From positions 90,355,319 to 90,419,318 of the forward strand of contig CP136066.1 of NCBI GenBank assembly GCA_032622095.1: DNA of 64,000 nucleotides, given 5' to 3'. Shown piece after piece: positions 1 to 10,539 of this stretch. The notes beneath the pieces are model-generated. The model made no database searches and was not told the origin of the DNA. It saw nothing but the letters and a program-made list of their open reading frames with translations. The DNA is from Siphonodentalium dalli. Taxonomy: Eukaryota; Mollusca; Scaphopoda; Gadilida; Siphonodentaliidae. A program made the position numbers and the translations under genes. Position 1 is the stretch's first letter. Each line of letters begins with the position of its first letter.

Positions 1-672
1 CAGGAGGTGGCAAACCGGACACCCATTGCCGTGTCGATATTTATGGACCGATTTTGACAAAATAAACGACGCGGTAGTGTGGACCACCCCGAGTTATACT
101 ATAAAAACCGAAAACCGCACCCCTCTGTCCCGTGTGGTTGTCACAGGAAGTGGCAGAAATGACACCCATTGCCGTTAACTAAATTTTGGTATATATAGAC
201 AAATTTTGACCCAATAAACCATGCGATAGAGTGGTCCATTCCAAGTTATATACTATACAAACCGAAACCGCACCCTTCTATCCCGTGTGGTTGCCACAGG
301 GGGTGACACCCATTACCGTTTCAGTATTTAGGCCAACAGCACGGTCTAGAAGGGTGCGGTTTTCGGTTTTTCTAACATAACGTTGGATGGGCCACGCTAC
401 AACAACGATTATTTGGGCTCAATCAATCTATAAATACAGAAACGGCATTGGATGCCCTTTTTGCGACCTCCGGTGGCAACCACACGCGCTAAAAAAGTGC
501 GGTTTTCAGTTTTTGTAGTAAAGTTTGGCGTGGACATCCCACTACACCATTTATTTGGTCAAAATCGGCCAACAAATACCGAAATGACAATGGGTACCCT
601 GTTTGCCACCCACTGTAGCAACCGCGCGGTCTATCGAGTGTGCGGTTTTCGGCTTTTCTAACATAACTTGAG
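1..672. repeat. Head-to-head satellite-like repeats, about 165-bp unit
   Basis: Units share a block of the type CCGAAAACCGCACCC followed by a CCCGTGTGGTTG-like stretch and ACACCCATTGCCGT. Roughly two units read forward (1-335) and about two read in reverse complement (340-670, seen as GGGTGCGGTTTTCGG). The array is therefore a large imperfect palindrome centred near 335-340. Its left edge runs off the window. No coding potential is evident. Confidence 0.75.
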
Positions 673-899
673 GTGAGCCACCCCATCGCAGCGATAATTT
701 GGTAAAGTTTGCATGCTTCCGAATAAGAAATAAGTAACTGTGAATAAGTAACCAATGTCACGGTATAGCCCAATTTGTGATATTTGGGTCATTGTTCTCG
801 ATTCTAAAGATGTTTCTGACTTCACGGTGTACTGTATTTTCTCTTCTTGTGGTGTTTAAAATCGATTTGTTCATGAATTGAGTTCAGTAATATGGAAGA

Positions 900-1000
900 A
901 AAATATTTCAACAACATCAGAGTGGATCCTCACCAACATCAGTGTGGATTCTCACCAGCATCATAGTGGTCCCACACCAACATCAGTGTGGACCCTAAAA
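900..1000 (+). repeat. Short minisatellite, about 28-bp unit
   Basis: At least three degenerate units of the type CACCAACATCAGTGTGGA plus CCCT or TTCT occur in tandem. A related single unit (CACCAACATCATAG) lies near 1355. Confidence 0.65.
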
Positions 1001-1408
1001 TACCAAATCGGGCTTGTCTCAAGCGTACGCTGTATATCTTTTGAATGAATGTGTATCTATGTTATTAAATTCATCATTCCCGTCATCTGTGATGATTTCA
1101 GCCATGTAACGCGACAAAACGTGGGTATTTGGGCATAACTATAACTAGGTTAATACACGCCAAAGAACGCCATTCTTAAGTCGTCCGCTGAGTTGCAGAA
1201 TGTATGTATGTCGGAGGTTTTAGTGCATTCACGTTTGATCATCAGAATGTTTACATCGTGTTGTAATTTCTCAGTTTCGATGTAAACACGAGGCGGAACG
1301 CGCATGCGATCACCAGCATCGCTTTGTACTAACCGCATCATAGCAAAACAGCAGGACCCACCAACATCATAGCACTTCTGCAGGACCACTTGACCAGGGG
1401 TGATGGCG

Positions 1409-1497
1409 ACACACACACACACACCCTCACACACACCCTCGCACACACACACACACACACACCTTCACACACACACACACACACCCCCTCACACCCT

Positions 1498-1585
<88 letters not shown>
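1409..1585 (+). repeat. Compound microsatellite (CA)n then (GA)n
   Basis: About 95 bp of CA-rich repeat with CCCT interruptions passes directly into about 83 bp of almost perfect GA repeat. Open frames across it are Thr/His or Arg/Glu dipeptide artefacts of the repeat. Confidence 0.95.
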
Positions 1586-1589
<4 letters not shown>

Positions 1590-2413
1590 TTTGCCATGTG
1601 CGCAAAGCGCACACAGGGGCCGCATGCAGGCCCCTCGATCTGACTCTGAATAAAGGCTCCGGAAGGCAGCCAGTTTCAGCCAGTAACTTATAATCTTAAA
1701 GGCACGGATGGCACTGGTTGTAGGTTATAATTTAAAAATTAAAGTCACCAAATTATGAAAAATTCAATTTTAACCAATGTTCACTTCGTTGGGTCTCCCT
1801 GATGTTGAGTGTTTTGAGTATCGCATACTCTTTACTGCACTGTACCATCGCGAAGGGCATTCGTATCTTTAATCTATATAAACAAGATTTATTTCTTATA
1901 AGTTTATCCCAGTATTTGTAAAAAGGGTATAGAATTCCACAAAATTGATACATAAATTGCTATAATTATGCAACATAATTATCCAAGTGCAAATAGGTTG
2001 ATATTGAACCTGAAAATTCACAAAGTTTCATATTGAACTTATTTATTTTGATTCTGCAATAAGCTCATATTGGGCTTATGTCCGTTATTCCGATTTATGG
2101 CGCGGGCCACAGTGAAAACACATTATACAGAGCGTGCGTAATTATGGTAAGTCGATTTAGGTTCACATAGAACGTGAAAGAAATAGTGCCGGTATGGGAT
2201 TATTTGTGTTTTTGAAATAAGTTTAATATGAGCTTATTTTCAGGAGAAAATAGATGAACCTGTATTAATTGCCATACGACCTTGCCTAACACTGCTTGCA
2301 GTGCTCTTCCTAATTGGAATGTGTTTCCATGGAACATATGACTACTTTTTGCAGTACAATTCTAAACGTACCACAACTTCTCACACTTTAATAATTAAAC
2401 AACACGAGAATTG
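1586..2413. other. Intergenic or intronic AT-rich stretch, no gene seen
   Basis: No exon with homology and splice borders was found. A weak inverted relation links AATAAGCTCATATTGGGCTT near 2060 with TTTAATATGAGCTTATTTTC near 2222, suggesting a decayed hairpin element. Confidence 0.4.
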
Positions 2414-2418
2414 GTTAA

Positions 2419-2680
2419 CCCTTCCATTACTGGAGCTTCCTGACATTTTGCTCAAACCCTGTGCCAATGCATTCTGTAATATATGCGATTCTCCCATATG
2501 TAAGAGAATTCATTGGCCTGATAATATTTACCTTGACCAAGTAATTAATTAAGCTTGTTAGCCAGTGCATTCTCTTATATATGAGAGGCTCAATGGGAGA
2601 CTCGCATAATATATATAAGATAATTCACTTGCACAATATCGTTAATGCTGCACCATCGCTGCTCACGCGTCATGAAAGGG
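2419..2680. mobile_element. TTAA-flanked hairpin MITE (family TTAA-H)
   Basis: The element is bounded by TTAA (2415-2418 and 2681-2684) with terminal inverted repeats CCCTTCCATTAC / ...CATGAAAGGG. The inside carries the family hairpin built from TGCCAATGCATTCT..TATATATG and its reverse complement. Relatives occur near 5.9, 25.0, 33.2, 34.2, 43.0 and 62.8 kb. It ends 35 bp before the first iGluR exon in the window. There is no transposase, so it is nonautonomous. TTAA specificity suggests piggyBac or Kolobok mobilisation, which is inference. Confidence 0.75.
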
Positions 2681-2715
2681 TTAAATTCATACTTAAATGT
2701 GTATTTTTCCGACAG

Positions 2716-2806
2716 CTACACGCTTATTGAGCCTCCGGATGGACAATGGGGAACACCTAACCCCGACGGCACTTGGACTGGCATGGTTGGAATGGTTCTT
2801 AGAGGC
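2716..2806 (+). CDS. Ionotropic glutamate receptor subunit, S1 ligand-lobe exon (partial gene)
   Basis: This is the first recognisable exon of an iGluR gene that continues at 5486, 6510, 10857 and 24391. Its 91 bp open with the third base of a codon and read YTLIEPPDGQWGTPNPDGTW then TGMVGMVLRG. That matches the start of the iGluR glutamate-binding lobe S1 (pattern Y.L....DG.WG.....G.W.GM...L). The borders are CCGACAG before and GTAAGT after. The exon ends in phase 0 and joins exactly to the next exon, which begins with the S1 motif VDFIAAPL. The preceding amino-terminal domain exons are not found in order in this window. The product would be a membrane cation channel subunit; subtype is not assigned. 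Confidence 0.85.
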
Positions 2807-3021
2807 GTAAGTATATATTATGGTATATTGAACAAATCAACCTTCCAGTATCCAATTGTATTTGGCGTCAAGCTTAAGGTCCATTCTAAACCCTTTCTAT
2901 ATTGAATGGATTGTCTCACATAGTTAATAAAGCATATATTGGAATGGTAAAATATTGATCTGGATGGGTTTTCAGAAAGAAAAAACAAGCAGGCGACAGA
3001 AAATACAAGTATTATGTTAAC

Positions 3022-3480
3022 ATGTCCTCAGGGAACTATACAATCGTTACTAGCATATTGACTAGCTCTATACAGACCTCCGATCAGTCACCACATTGCT
3101 GCACAATACGGACAGTTGAATCGGATCACAAGGATCTCGCCATTGGTTCCTTTAATTTGGTATTTTCATCAGAATCAATCATACCTGTTAAGAACCATTG
3201 GAAATTCACAGTTTATGAGGCGATCACAGTTAACTCAAATAACCAATGGCAAAAACTAGTATCATTGCAGAGTGATTTCGATCGTTTTTCTATTGACCAT
3301 CAAAAACTTCAAATATCCCATATTTGGAAAGCATGTCACAAAAAGTGTTATTTTTTCTTTGTGCAACAACTGTTTATGTTGAAATTTAATGAAGATGTTT
3401 TCTGCACAAGGTGTGGTCAAGTTTATAATGACACAGTCAAACACGTTTTGCATGACTGTGACTTTCTTAACAACTCATGA
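3022..3480 (+). pseudogene. LINE (non-LTR retrotransposon) ORF2 C-terminal fragment
   Basis: A 152-residue open stretch ends with FCTRCGQVYNDTVKHVLHDC, the C..CG....D...HVL..C zinc-knuckle-like tail found after the reverse transcriptase in many animal LINEs. It is preceded by a W/L-rich thumb-like region. No polymerase motifs lie upstream, so this is a 5'-truncated copy, as is usual for LINEs. It lies inside an iGluR intron. It may belong to the same broad group as the LINE at 40.8-45.2 kb, whose 3' end is missing, so they cannot be compared directly. Confidence 0.55.
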
Positions 3481-3538
3481 AATGACGCTTGGTATCGTTT
3501 TTGTAGCATTTTCATATAGACCATGTGTATTGATAGAA

Positions 3539-3810
3539 TAAGCGATGTCACTGGGTCGCGGCCGTATATATTGGATTCATCCAGCTCCTTTCCGCGCATG
3601 GTTTCAGAGATTCTTCCAGTCCCGGTTCCGTGGTTTTAGTGCTACTGGTCAAAGTTTTGGAGTATAGCATTTCCATATATGGTGCTTTTGAATTATTCAT
3701 GACTTCCATATATGGAATGCTACTCCCCAAACTTTGACCTATAGCAGTAAAACCACGGAACCGGACTTGGAGGATCCAATATGACCGCGAGTTAGTGACA
3801 GGGCGTATTA
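3539..3810. mobile_element. Palindromic MITE, family A (copy 1)
   Basis: The two halves are inverted: the left holds ATATTGGATTCATCCAGC, GTTCCGTGGTTTTAGTGC and AGTTTTGGAGTA, and the right holds their reverse complements. The centre is near 3690. A diverged second copy lies at 60384-60644 in AHSA1 intron 1, with the same order and the same terminal GACAGGGC.TATTA. No protein is encoded. Confidence 0.8.
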
Positions 3811-4036
3811 GTCCCTCCAATCAAATGCTCATGTTTATTGGGCACATCCCAAATGCTCTAATCGACATAGCTGAAGATACCTCGCCATTATCGATTTTTT
3901 TCGTGCTGCCCGGAGGCCACGCAAATATGGCATTATTGGATATCTGGAACTCCCGTGCACCAGATATCGTCATGAGGGACGCGATGTGGAATATATACGT
4001 GTATGCAAGCGATGCTTTCACGTTGAATAACAATTA
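3811..4036 (+). pseudogene. iGluR amino-terminal-domain-like exon relic, out of order
   Basis: The open frame to the stop at 4037 contains SIFFVLPGGHANMALLDIW and WNIYVYASDAFTLNN. This resembles the part of kainate/AMPA-type amino-terminal domains where a hydrophobic strand is followed by a helix and then a Y-I-(F)-x-x-x-D-x-F-x-L strand. In iGluRs this domain precedes S1, but here it lies after the S1 exon at 2716. No clear 3' splice acceptor precedes it because MITE family A abuts its left edge, and no GT donor precedes the stop. It may be a stranded exon from a duplicated or rearranged receptor. The homology is by eye only. Confidence 0.4.
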
Positions 4037-4514
4037 AGGCCTCTATGTTTTCATTTTTTCTGCTATCTCGGTTTTCTTGCATTGTTCAGTCAATGTAAGA
4101 TGTCATGATATGTTTATGCATTCCTGTATAAATTATGTATTTTTGCTTGCAGCACTTTATGTATGTGTATATATGTTTACACTTTATTGTGAGTTTGTAT
4201 CTAACACTTCAAATATGGAGGATAATAAAGATATATAAAGATATATATACAATTTCACATCCAATGAATGAACCTGGAATTCACCTGGTTTTAACACTAT
4301 ATGTTACTATAATAATTAGATGATATTACATCAACCCGAGGTAACCTAATATCAGCCGGAGGCCGAAGGCCGAATGTTGATATGAGCTTACCGAGGGCTG
4401 ATATCCGGCCTAATATCAACACACTGGGTGTGTCCTATGGGTCATTTCCTAAGAAATCCTGGGGGTTCGGGAGTGCATGGTTGAATGATTTATTCGAAAA
4501 CTCTTACTGGACTA

Positions 4515-5393
4515 ATACTACACCCTAAATCTAGTTGGATAAGAAGTTATACAACAGTCAATCAACCGTTGTATGCCCACAGCACCTATCTACGTTGTGT
4601 GAAAAGTTGCATGACAGTTTTGTTTGATACACTTTTACACAACGTTGCATATATATTTACTACCAACGGTTGTATGTTAATTATACAACGTGTTGGATGA
4701 AATTTCACACAACACTCAATCAACGTTAATTGCCCACAGCACCTATCTACGTTTATTGAACTGTTGTGTGTTGGGTAGAGTTGGATGACATTTGTTGATT
4801 GAAAGTTTACCTAACGTTGATTGGAAAGTAAAATGGGGCAAGACGTCGTGGATAGCTTTGCCAGTATAGTACACCTTTGTTATAATTATTCTTTGTACGA
4901 AACACTGATTATGTAGGCTTTATGTGTTGAGTGTATGAGTGTACTACTTTAGTAAAATTAGTGCCGTCAATTTGTAAACTTCAAAATTTGGTAAATATAA
5001 ATAAATATACACTCAATACATAAAGCCTACATAATCAGTGTATCGTACAAAGAATAATTATAATAAAGGTATACTATACCGGCAAAGCTATCCACGACGC
5101 CTTGCCCCATTTCCAGTCGCTCAGGAGTTTTTTCACGCAGTCGTCCATCTTGTTTTGAAATATTATTTGGAGCCAAAAACTGGCATGCTCGCCCGCACCG
5201 GAAACGCGCTGCTATTGGATGACCCGGTCACGTGGCGGTTTTATCCAATGTGGTATGAAAGTAATACCACAGAGGACAGTTCACGCAATCAGTTGTGTAC
5301 ATCGTACTAAACTGTTGGATAATAAGTACACAACAAATTCGCACACAACGAGTTGTATACAACGTTCATCCAACTAGATTTAGGGTGTATTAC
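4515..5393. mobile_element. 0.9-kb foldback element with nested 105-bp hairpin arms
   Basis: The outer terminal inverted repeats contain ACACCCTAAATCTAGTTGGA (left 4520, right reverse complement ending near 5388). An inner long inverted repeat pairs 4831-4936 with 5008-5112 (for example TAATTATTCTTTGTACGA against TCGTACAAAGAATAATTA), separated by about 70 bp. Repeated AACGTTG/TACAACG-type words lie between the outer and inner arms. No transposase frame is seen. Confidence 0.75.
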
Positions 5394-5485
5394 CCGATTT
5401 TAAAGACTCAGCCCGAAAATAATACACTGTCAATCGATATAGTTAACTTTCCAGTGGCATAATTTAATGGCCATGTATTTTATAG

Positions 5486-5810
5486 GAAGTTGACTTCATT
5501 GCTGCCCCCCTAGTGGTAACATGGATACGAGACACCGTGATCGATTTCGTTAAACCTGTCATCGATGATGGGGTCGGGATTATGACGTTTGGAGATGACG
5601 CAGACAGGACGTTCAGACTGTATGAACCATTCGCATGGCCGGTGTGGGCTTCCGTTGCCATGGCAGTTCTCGTGACCGGATCTGCTTTGACGATCGCTGC
5701 ACAAATTCGGAGGCGGAGAGAGATATCAAACGATGACACTGAATCGCCCACAGACGAAGTCAGCTTATCCGGAAACATGTGGGTCATATTTTCTTACTTC
5801 TTGGAACAAG
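5486..5810 (+). CDS. iGluR subunit, exon with end of S1, M1 and pore loop M2
   Basis: The 325-bp exon has acceptor TTTATAG and donor GTAAATG, phase 0 in and phase 1 out. It begins EVDFIAAPLVVTWIRDTVID, the S1 motif whose Arg (WIRDT) binds the ligand alpha-carboxylate in iGluRs. It continues through FVKP, then membrane segment M1 (PFAWPVWASVAMAVLVTG) and a basic linker QIRRRRE. The pore loop is SLSGNMWVIFSYFLEQ, aligned with the AMPA-type SLWFSLGAFMQQGC. Glu (GAA, 5804-5806) stands at the Q/R position, where Gln, Arg or Asn is usual. The last base plus the next exon complete the glycine of EQGC. Confidence 0.92.
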
Positions 5811-5869
5811 GTAAATGTTATAATTAATCAAACTGCCGGTGCATGATAAAAAATAATATAAAATTTGTT

Positions 5870-5986
5870 AGGCAAATGCTTCTCTATTGTATGCGAGGCG
5901 ACCTATGGTCGACTCGCATATATAAGAGAATGCATTGTCACAGGATGTTTAATGTTACGCCAGCGCAGCTGCCGTCATGGAAGGGT
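5870..5986. mobile_element. TTAA-H hairpin MITE, 5'-truncated copy
   Basis: It contains the family hairpin with arms ATTGTATGCGAG/CTCGCATATATAAGAGAATGCATTG around GCGACCTATGGTC, followed by the terminal arm GTCATGGAAGGG and TTAA. The left terminus is missing. It lies just after the M2 exon of the iGluR. Confidence 0.7.
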
Positions 5987-6509
5987 TAATTAGTTATCAC
6001 ATTTTTCACTTGAGCGATATATATTATGGACCTCGACTGATATCACTCTAAACTCTGCTGATAACTCACTAAACTAGGCTGTTAACACCGCTGGTAACAG
6101 TTGTGACGTCATCAATTGAAGCGTAGTGTTTACGTCCAACATAATGTTTACGTCATCGCGCAGCCAGGAGTCGCGTAATCGAGTACACTTGGAGAGTTGT
6201 TTCCTATATATACAATTAACAGGAGGTTATTCGGGCGCTGCTCCGAGTAACTCATGGAATATTTGGTCACCGATAAAAAGGATATATCACTTCATAGCAT
6301 GCAATGACAATAACAATGATTGTCGTGCAGTTTCTTTTATAACTGGTGGTGGATTGACTTACATTGGATATAAACGTACCCTGTTTCGTTGGATATTTGC
6401 GGCCAAGCTGGCTAGTTTAAAAACTTTCATTCTCAAATACCCGAATACCCAACCCAACCGAGTACGTTTATCTCCTAAATGCCACATGCGCGATATTTCC
6501 CCCACACAG

Positions 6510-6727
6510 GGTGTGGACCACGACCGAAGGCGCTATCTGGTAGATTCATCGTTGGATTTTGGTGGCTGTTTACTGTCCTGATGGTATCCACATATACAGC
6601 TAATCTAGCTGCATTCCTAACCGTTGCTGTCCCATCGCGCGCTATAAACAGCCTGAGAGAACTCGCTGACCAAGATGAAGTGAAACCGTTGGTTATTCAG
6701 GGAACAAATCTGGAAACATTATTCGCG
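6510..6727 (+). CDS. iGluR subunit, M3 exon and start of S2
   Basis: The 218-bp exon has acceptor CCACACAG and donor GTAAGT, phase 1 in and phase 0 out. It completes the pore-loop glycine, then reads LSGRFIVGFWWLFTVLM, leading into VSTYTANLAAFLTV. This is the hallmark M3 gate motif of iGluRs, with Thr for the first Ser of SYTANLAAF. S2 then begins with SRAINSLRELADQDEVKPLV and QGTNLETLFA, where AMPA-type receptors have the GST ligand-contact turn. Translation across the 5810/6510 junction matches the family without gaps, which fixes both splice sites. Confidence 0.93.
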
Positions 6728-7404
6728 GTAAGTTTCTATATATGTATTTACATATATATATTCAACAACGTTCACATTCATATATACTCCACAACGTTTA
6801 CATTCATATATATCAAACAAACTTACAACCATTCATTTACTGAATGGATTATACCATCAGTTATAAAAGTATACATTGGTATGGTCTTTTATTCACATGG
6901 AGGGGTGTTCAAGATATATGCCAGGTTGGTGACGACAGCTGCATAATTATTCAATTATTGGTCGAATAAAATGTCGCAGACCCCATGCTGAACACATAGC
7001 GAATATCAAAAGATTATCTTGAATACTGACCAAGTTATCATCCGAACAACCCAGATATTATGATTTCTTAAGTCGAAAACGGATCTTCGTCAAAAATCAC
7101 CCGACGGGACCATAATCAAACATGGCTGCGACCTGTCAAAGGTAAACCACGTACCATGGTAGACAGTTTGATTTATTTTTGTAATCTGACACATATAAAG
7201 CTAAATCTATACAGAATGAACCGGAAGATTACTATTTCTTAAATCATAATTTTAACTTTGTTACATTGAAAAATAAAATGTTCAATCTATAAATTTAACG
7301 TTTCATTTAGGCTTAGAATGGGCTCAACAACTTTTATATTCAATTTGCTTTTTAAGGGAGGTCATATTTTGGTGCTCCCTGGTTACTGCTCTACCAAATT
7401 CACC

Positions 7405-7728
7405 ATAAACGCTCTTTATCTGTCTATACTTGTTAATATGTTAAAGTGATGTGAAATATTCCTGTATATTTATGGTGATCAAATAGACATGGAGAATAAT
7501 CTTGCTTACAGTAGCTATATTTACAAATGTAATTTCCAAATTAACAACATGCACCATCATTCTTACCTTCCAGTGCTTGGCAGAAGGGCTGAACAATAGT
7601 TGGTATCAGCCCTTAAGGGGTCTTTTACATATTTTATTGTTAATTAATGCAGAATAAACCAAATAAGAAATAAAGACATGTTTGGAGTAATAAGAGGTCT
7701 AATGTTCAGTAGCATAAAGAGCGTTTAT
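7405..7728. repeat. Short inverted repeat pair bounding 0.3 kb
   Basis: ATAAACGCTCTTTAT at 7405 faces ATAAAGAGCGTTTAT at 7714. A smaller hairpin (AAGGGCTGA...TCAGCCCTT) lies near 7586-7616. This could be a MITE, but no target duplication was recognised. Confidence 0.45.
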
Positions 7729-8161
7729 GACTTTGTAATGGTTTGATAACTGCATGTTGCAATCAAAATAATAATCTGCTTCTCCGGGGACGTAACATCA
7801 ATATGTGAATGCTGCTCTGTCACTCTTGTATCTAATGTCAGAGTGCCATCAACCCAGACGTGTTAATTTTACCTCCCGGGAGTGTTAGGTTGCCTTCCCG
7901 GGGACTCAATATTTAAGAGCTCCGTGAAAGCTACTATGCCACTATTGACGGGTAAATTTGCTCATCGAGAGCGTCAGAGTGGTTGTAATAAGTGCTAGGT
8001 TATCTTCCCTGGGAGGTAAAATATTAACTCTCCTTGAAGGGGAGGCAAAACTGCACCCCGGAGGTGCACTATTTCACCACCCTTCCAAAAGGGGTAAATT
8101 GTAACCACCCCAAGGGGGTCGTTTTTGCCCCTCCTGAGTGCTAATGTGTATCTCCCTTTGA

Positions 8162-8372
8162 GTGACAAATTGTTCTTCGACAGGGATGCACTTGACTCCC
8201 GCTGAAGGACACATTGTTCTTCAACAGGAGATACTTGACCCCCCACTGAATGACAAATTGTTATTCAACAGGGATGCACTTGACTCCCGCGAGGGACAAA
8301 TTGTTCTTCGATAGGGAGGTACTTGACCCCTGCTGAGTGACAAATTGTTCTTCGATAGAGAGATACTTTATT
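8162..8372 (+). repeat. Minisatellite, about 44-bp unit (block 1)
   Basis: About five units of the type GACAAATTGTTCTTCGACAG plus GGATGCACTTGACTCCCGCTGA lie in tandem. The text just upstream (7800-8160) carries degenerate relatives rich in GGGGAGGTAA and CCTCCC words. Confidence 0.85.
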
Positions 8373-8785
8373 CCTCCATATCAACGGAGATTATATATAC
8401 AACAAAATAATTACATATAATTTGTTAATACAAGCTGGGAGCTATATGCGGTAAACACATTTGCTAAGTTTTAGTGCAATTTTACTGCCAGTATCGTGAA
8501 CAGTTCTCAACACAGCCGCATTTGGTATTAAACGCCAACATATACATAATGGCTAGGATATGTTTAACCGCAATAAAACATATCCATATAATTGGTCGCC
8601 ATTCAGAGGTGTTCATTTATATGCTGAGGGTATATACTTTCTATTCCGAGCAGAGGAAACAAATGAAGCGAACGCATCGCTTTAATAAGAGATTCTCGTT
8701 GCAGAGAAGATGGATCTGCTGTGGGATACACCCACCAAAGCAGTACGCTAGAAATGTGTTTTTGCTGAGGCTATCTAGGAGCGCG

Positions 8786-8889
8786 AATGTTTCTTCGATA
8801 GGGAGGTACTTGACCCCTGCTGAGTGACAAATTGTTCTTCGACAGGGATGCACTTGGCGCCAGTTGAGGGACAAGTTGTTCTTCGGCTG
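8786..8889 (+). repeat. Minisatellite, about 44-bp unit (block 2)
   Basis: Two to three more units of the 8.2-kb minisatellite (TTCTTCGATAGGGAGGTACT, then TGACAAATTGTTCTTCGACA) resume after about 410 bp of unrelated sequence (8373-8785). This suggests one array was split by an insertion or local rearrangement. Confidence 0.8.
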
Positions 8890-9560
8890 CTAACCCTTCA
8901 ATGGAGAGGCAAGTTAGCCTTTTGGAGGGGTGGTTAAATAGTGCACCTCAAGAGATACAAATATTGACTCTCCAGGGAGCAATATTGCATCTCCACTATT
9001 TAGAGTGTGCAGATATAAAAACGATTTTGTTGGAAAGTTAAATATTACCCAAGTTGTCATCCGAACAACGCGAAACACATATCAAGAAATTGAGTCAAAC
9101 ATTGTTCAAGTTATCATCCGGACAACCCAAAAATTCATTATTTCTGAGCCGAAAAAGGGACAACTCCATGAAAACTCATCGGGTCGTGACCATTTTCAAA
9201 CTTGACCTGCGTTTTCTCAGTTGGAGCACATACATGTACCAAACGTCACGATACTCTGTTGAATAATGCTCAAGTTATCATCAGGACAACCCAAAAGACT
9301 GGACTAATGGGATATAAGCAACTTAAGTAAACAGGGGCATATCTCTGTCAAAATTTATCGGACCATGACCAAAACCGAACTGGGCCTGTGTCTTCTCAAA
9401 TGTGAACCACATAGCGAATATACACACAATCTGTTGAATATTGCCCGAGTTATCATCCGGACAACCTAAAAATTAAGATTTCTAAGTCGAAAACGGATCA
9501 TAGCTTAGTAAAAAAAATTACCCGAATGTTATGGACAGTTGAATATTGCCCAAGTGTTCA

Positions 9561-10300
9561 CGCGGTTAATGCAAACACTTATTTATAACTAAAAAGGGAA
9601 CTAACTCCGTCAAAATTTATCGGACCGTGTCCAAAAGCTAACTTCAATAATGCAATGTTTTTTATCGTTCCAATTTTCGTTTCGATCGGAAAATTTGAAC
9701 TGGAGTCTGCACAAGGAATTGGACGGACAGCCAGGCGGACGGACGCGGTTGATTAGGCAACAATAGTCGTCGGGAAAAAATAGGGGGCAACACACATTTT
9801 CAAAGCAGAGTGGGACTAGACTAGTACCTCAGGAAGTTCCTATCGGTCGTCTGAGAAGATTAACTCTCAGCAAAGCCCTGGCTGCTACCTGTTTGCGCAA
9901 AGAAAGACTGCTCTTTCGAGGCGACCAAGTCTACTGTTAGTTTGATCTCTGTATTACGCCGTCGATTGGAGAACATTGTTATCTTCGTGTCCAGCTTTAT
10001 ACGCCATAAAAAGCACCACCTCTAGAGGTAACTGAGCATCGCCTCGGACTCAGTTCAACAATTTCGTACTCCCGTGACAAAATGACACACCAGGCCACCG
10101 GCGAACACTGATAGTTGCATGCCCATGATGTATGAGGTCAGTTTCAATGTAGACCACGCAATGGACTCAAAATCATCCATTTTGCAGTATGCCAGCGTTA
10201 AGCGGGATGGAGTCCGAAATTTCTCTGTCCATTATCACTTTTATCGTTCTGTCAGTTAAAAAAGATGATAAGAGCCTTACAAGTTTTACTAACGTTATAG
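9561..10300. other. Intronic stretch, no gene seen
   Basis: No exon, element boundary or tandem structure was recognised. Short open frames have no family resemblance. Confidence 0.4.
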
Positions 10301-10384
10301 GATGCCACAGTAACGGGGTCCGTTGTGGTGCCAGACGCTGTCGAACGGTTTTCCATATCTGTGCCAGTTATACTCAATTCTTGT
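10301..10384 (+). other. Candidate 84-bp cassette exon in iGluR intron
   Basis: A TACTAAC branch-point-like word and TATAG precede 10301, and a perfect GTAAGT follows 10384. The 84 bp are open, phase 0 at both ends, and read DATVTGSVVVPDAVERFSIS then VPVILNSC. They would fit in frame between the exons ending at 6727 and starting at 10857, both phase 0. The peptide has no counterpart at this place in iGluRs, so it may be an alternative cassette, an exon of another transcript, or chance. Confidence 0.25.
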
Positions 10385-10539
10385 GTAAGTCACCGTATGT
10401 CTCTTCAACCAGGCGGGAGATGTGCTCTACACAAATATTCAAGACCTCGTATATATAGGCTATATATAAACACCCACTCCAACACACAATATTATCGTTT
10501 GGAAATATTAAAAAAAAATTACCAAGGATTTCTCGAAAA

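Larger units (their letters stand above)
7020..9560. repeat. Dispersed degenerate repeats (AGTTATCATCCG type) in iGluR intron
   Basis: The block AAGTTATCATCCGGACAACC, followed by TTTCTAAGTCGAAAACGGA and then CGGACC-rich text, recurs at about 7030, 9050, 9110, 9270, 9445 and, weaker, 11985. Units run about 150-180 bp and are decayed. They carry no consistent reading frame. Confidence 0.65.

Noticed and set aside
1390-1693. Overlapping open frames of Thr/His and Arg/Glu residues
   Set aside because: They are translations of the CA and GA microsatellite and end with it.
5464-5787. 107-residue open frame on the minus strand
   Set aside because: It is the reverse of the iGluR M1/pore exon, whose plus-strand protein is clearly the real one.
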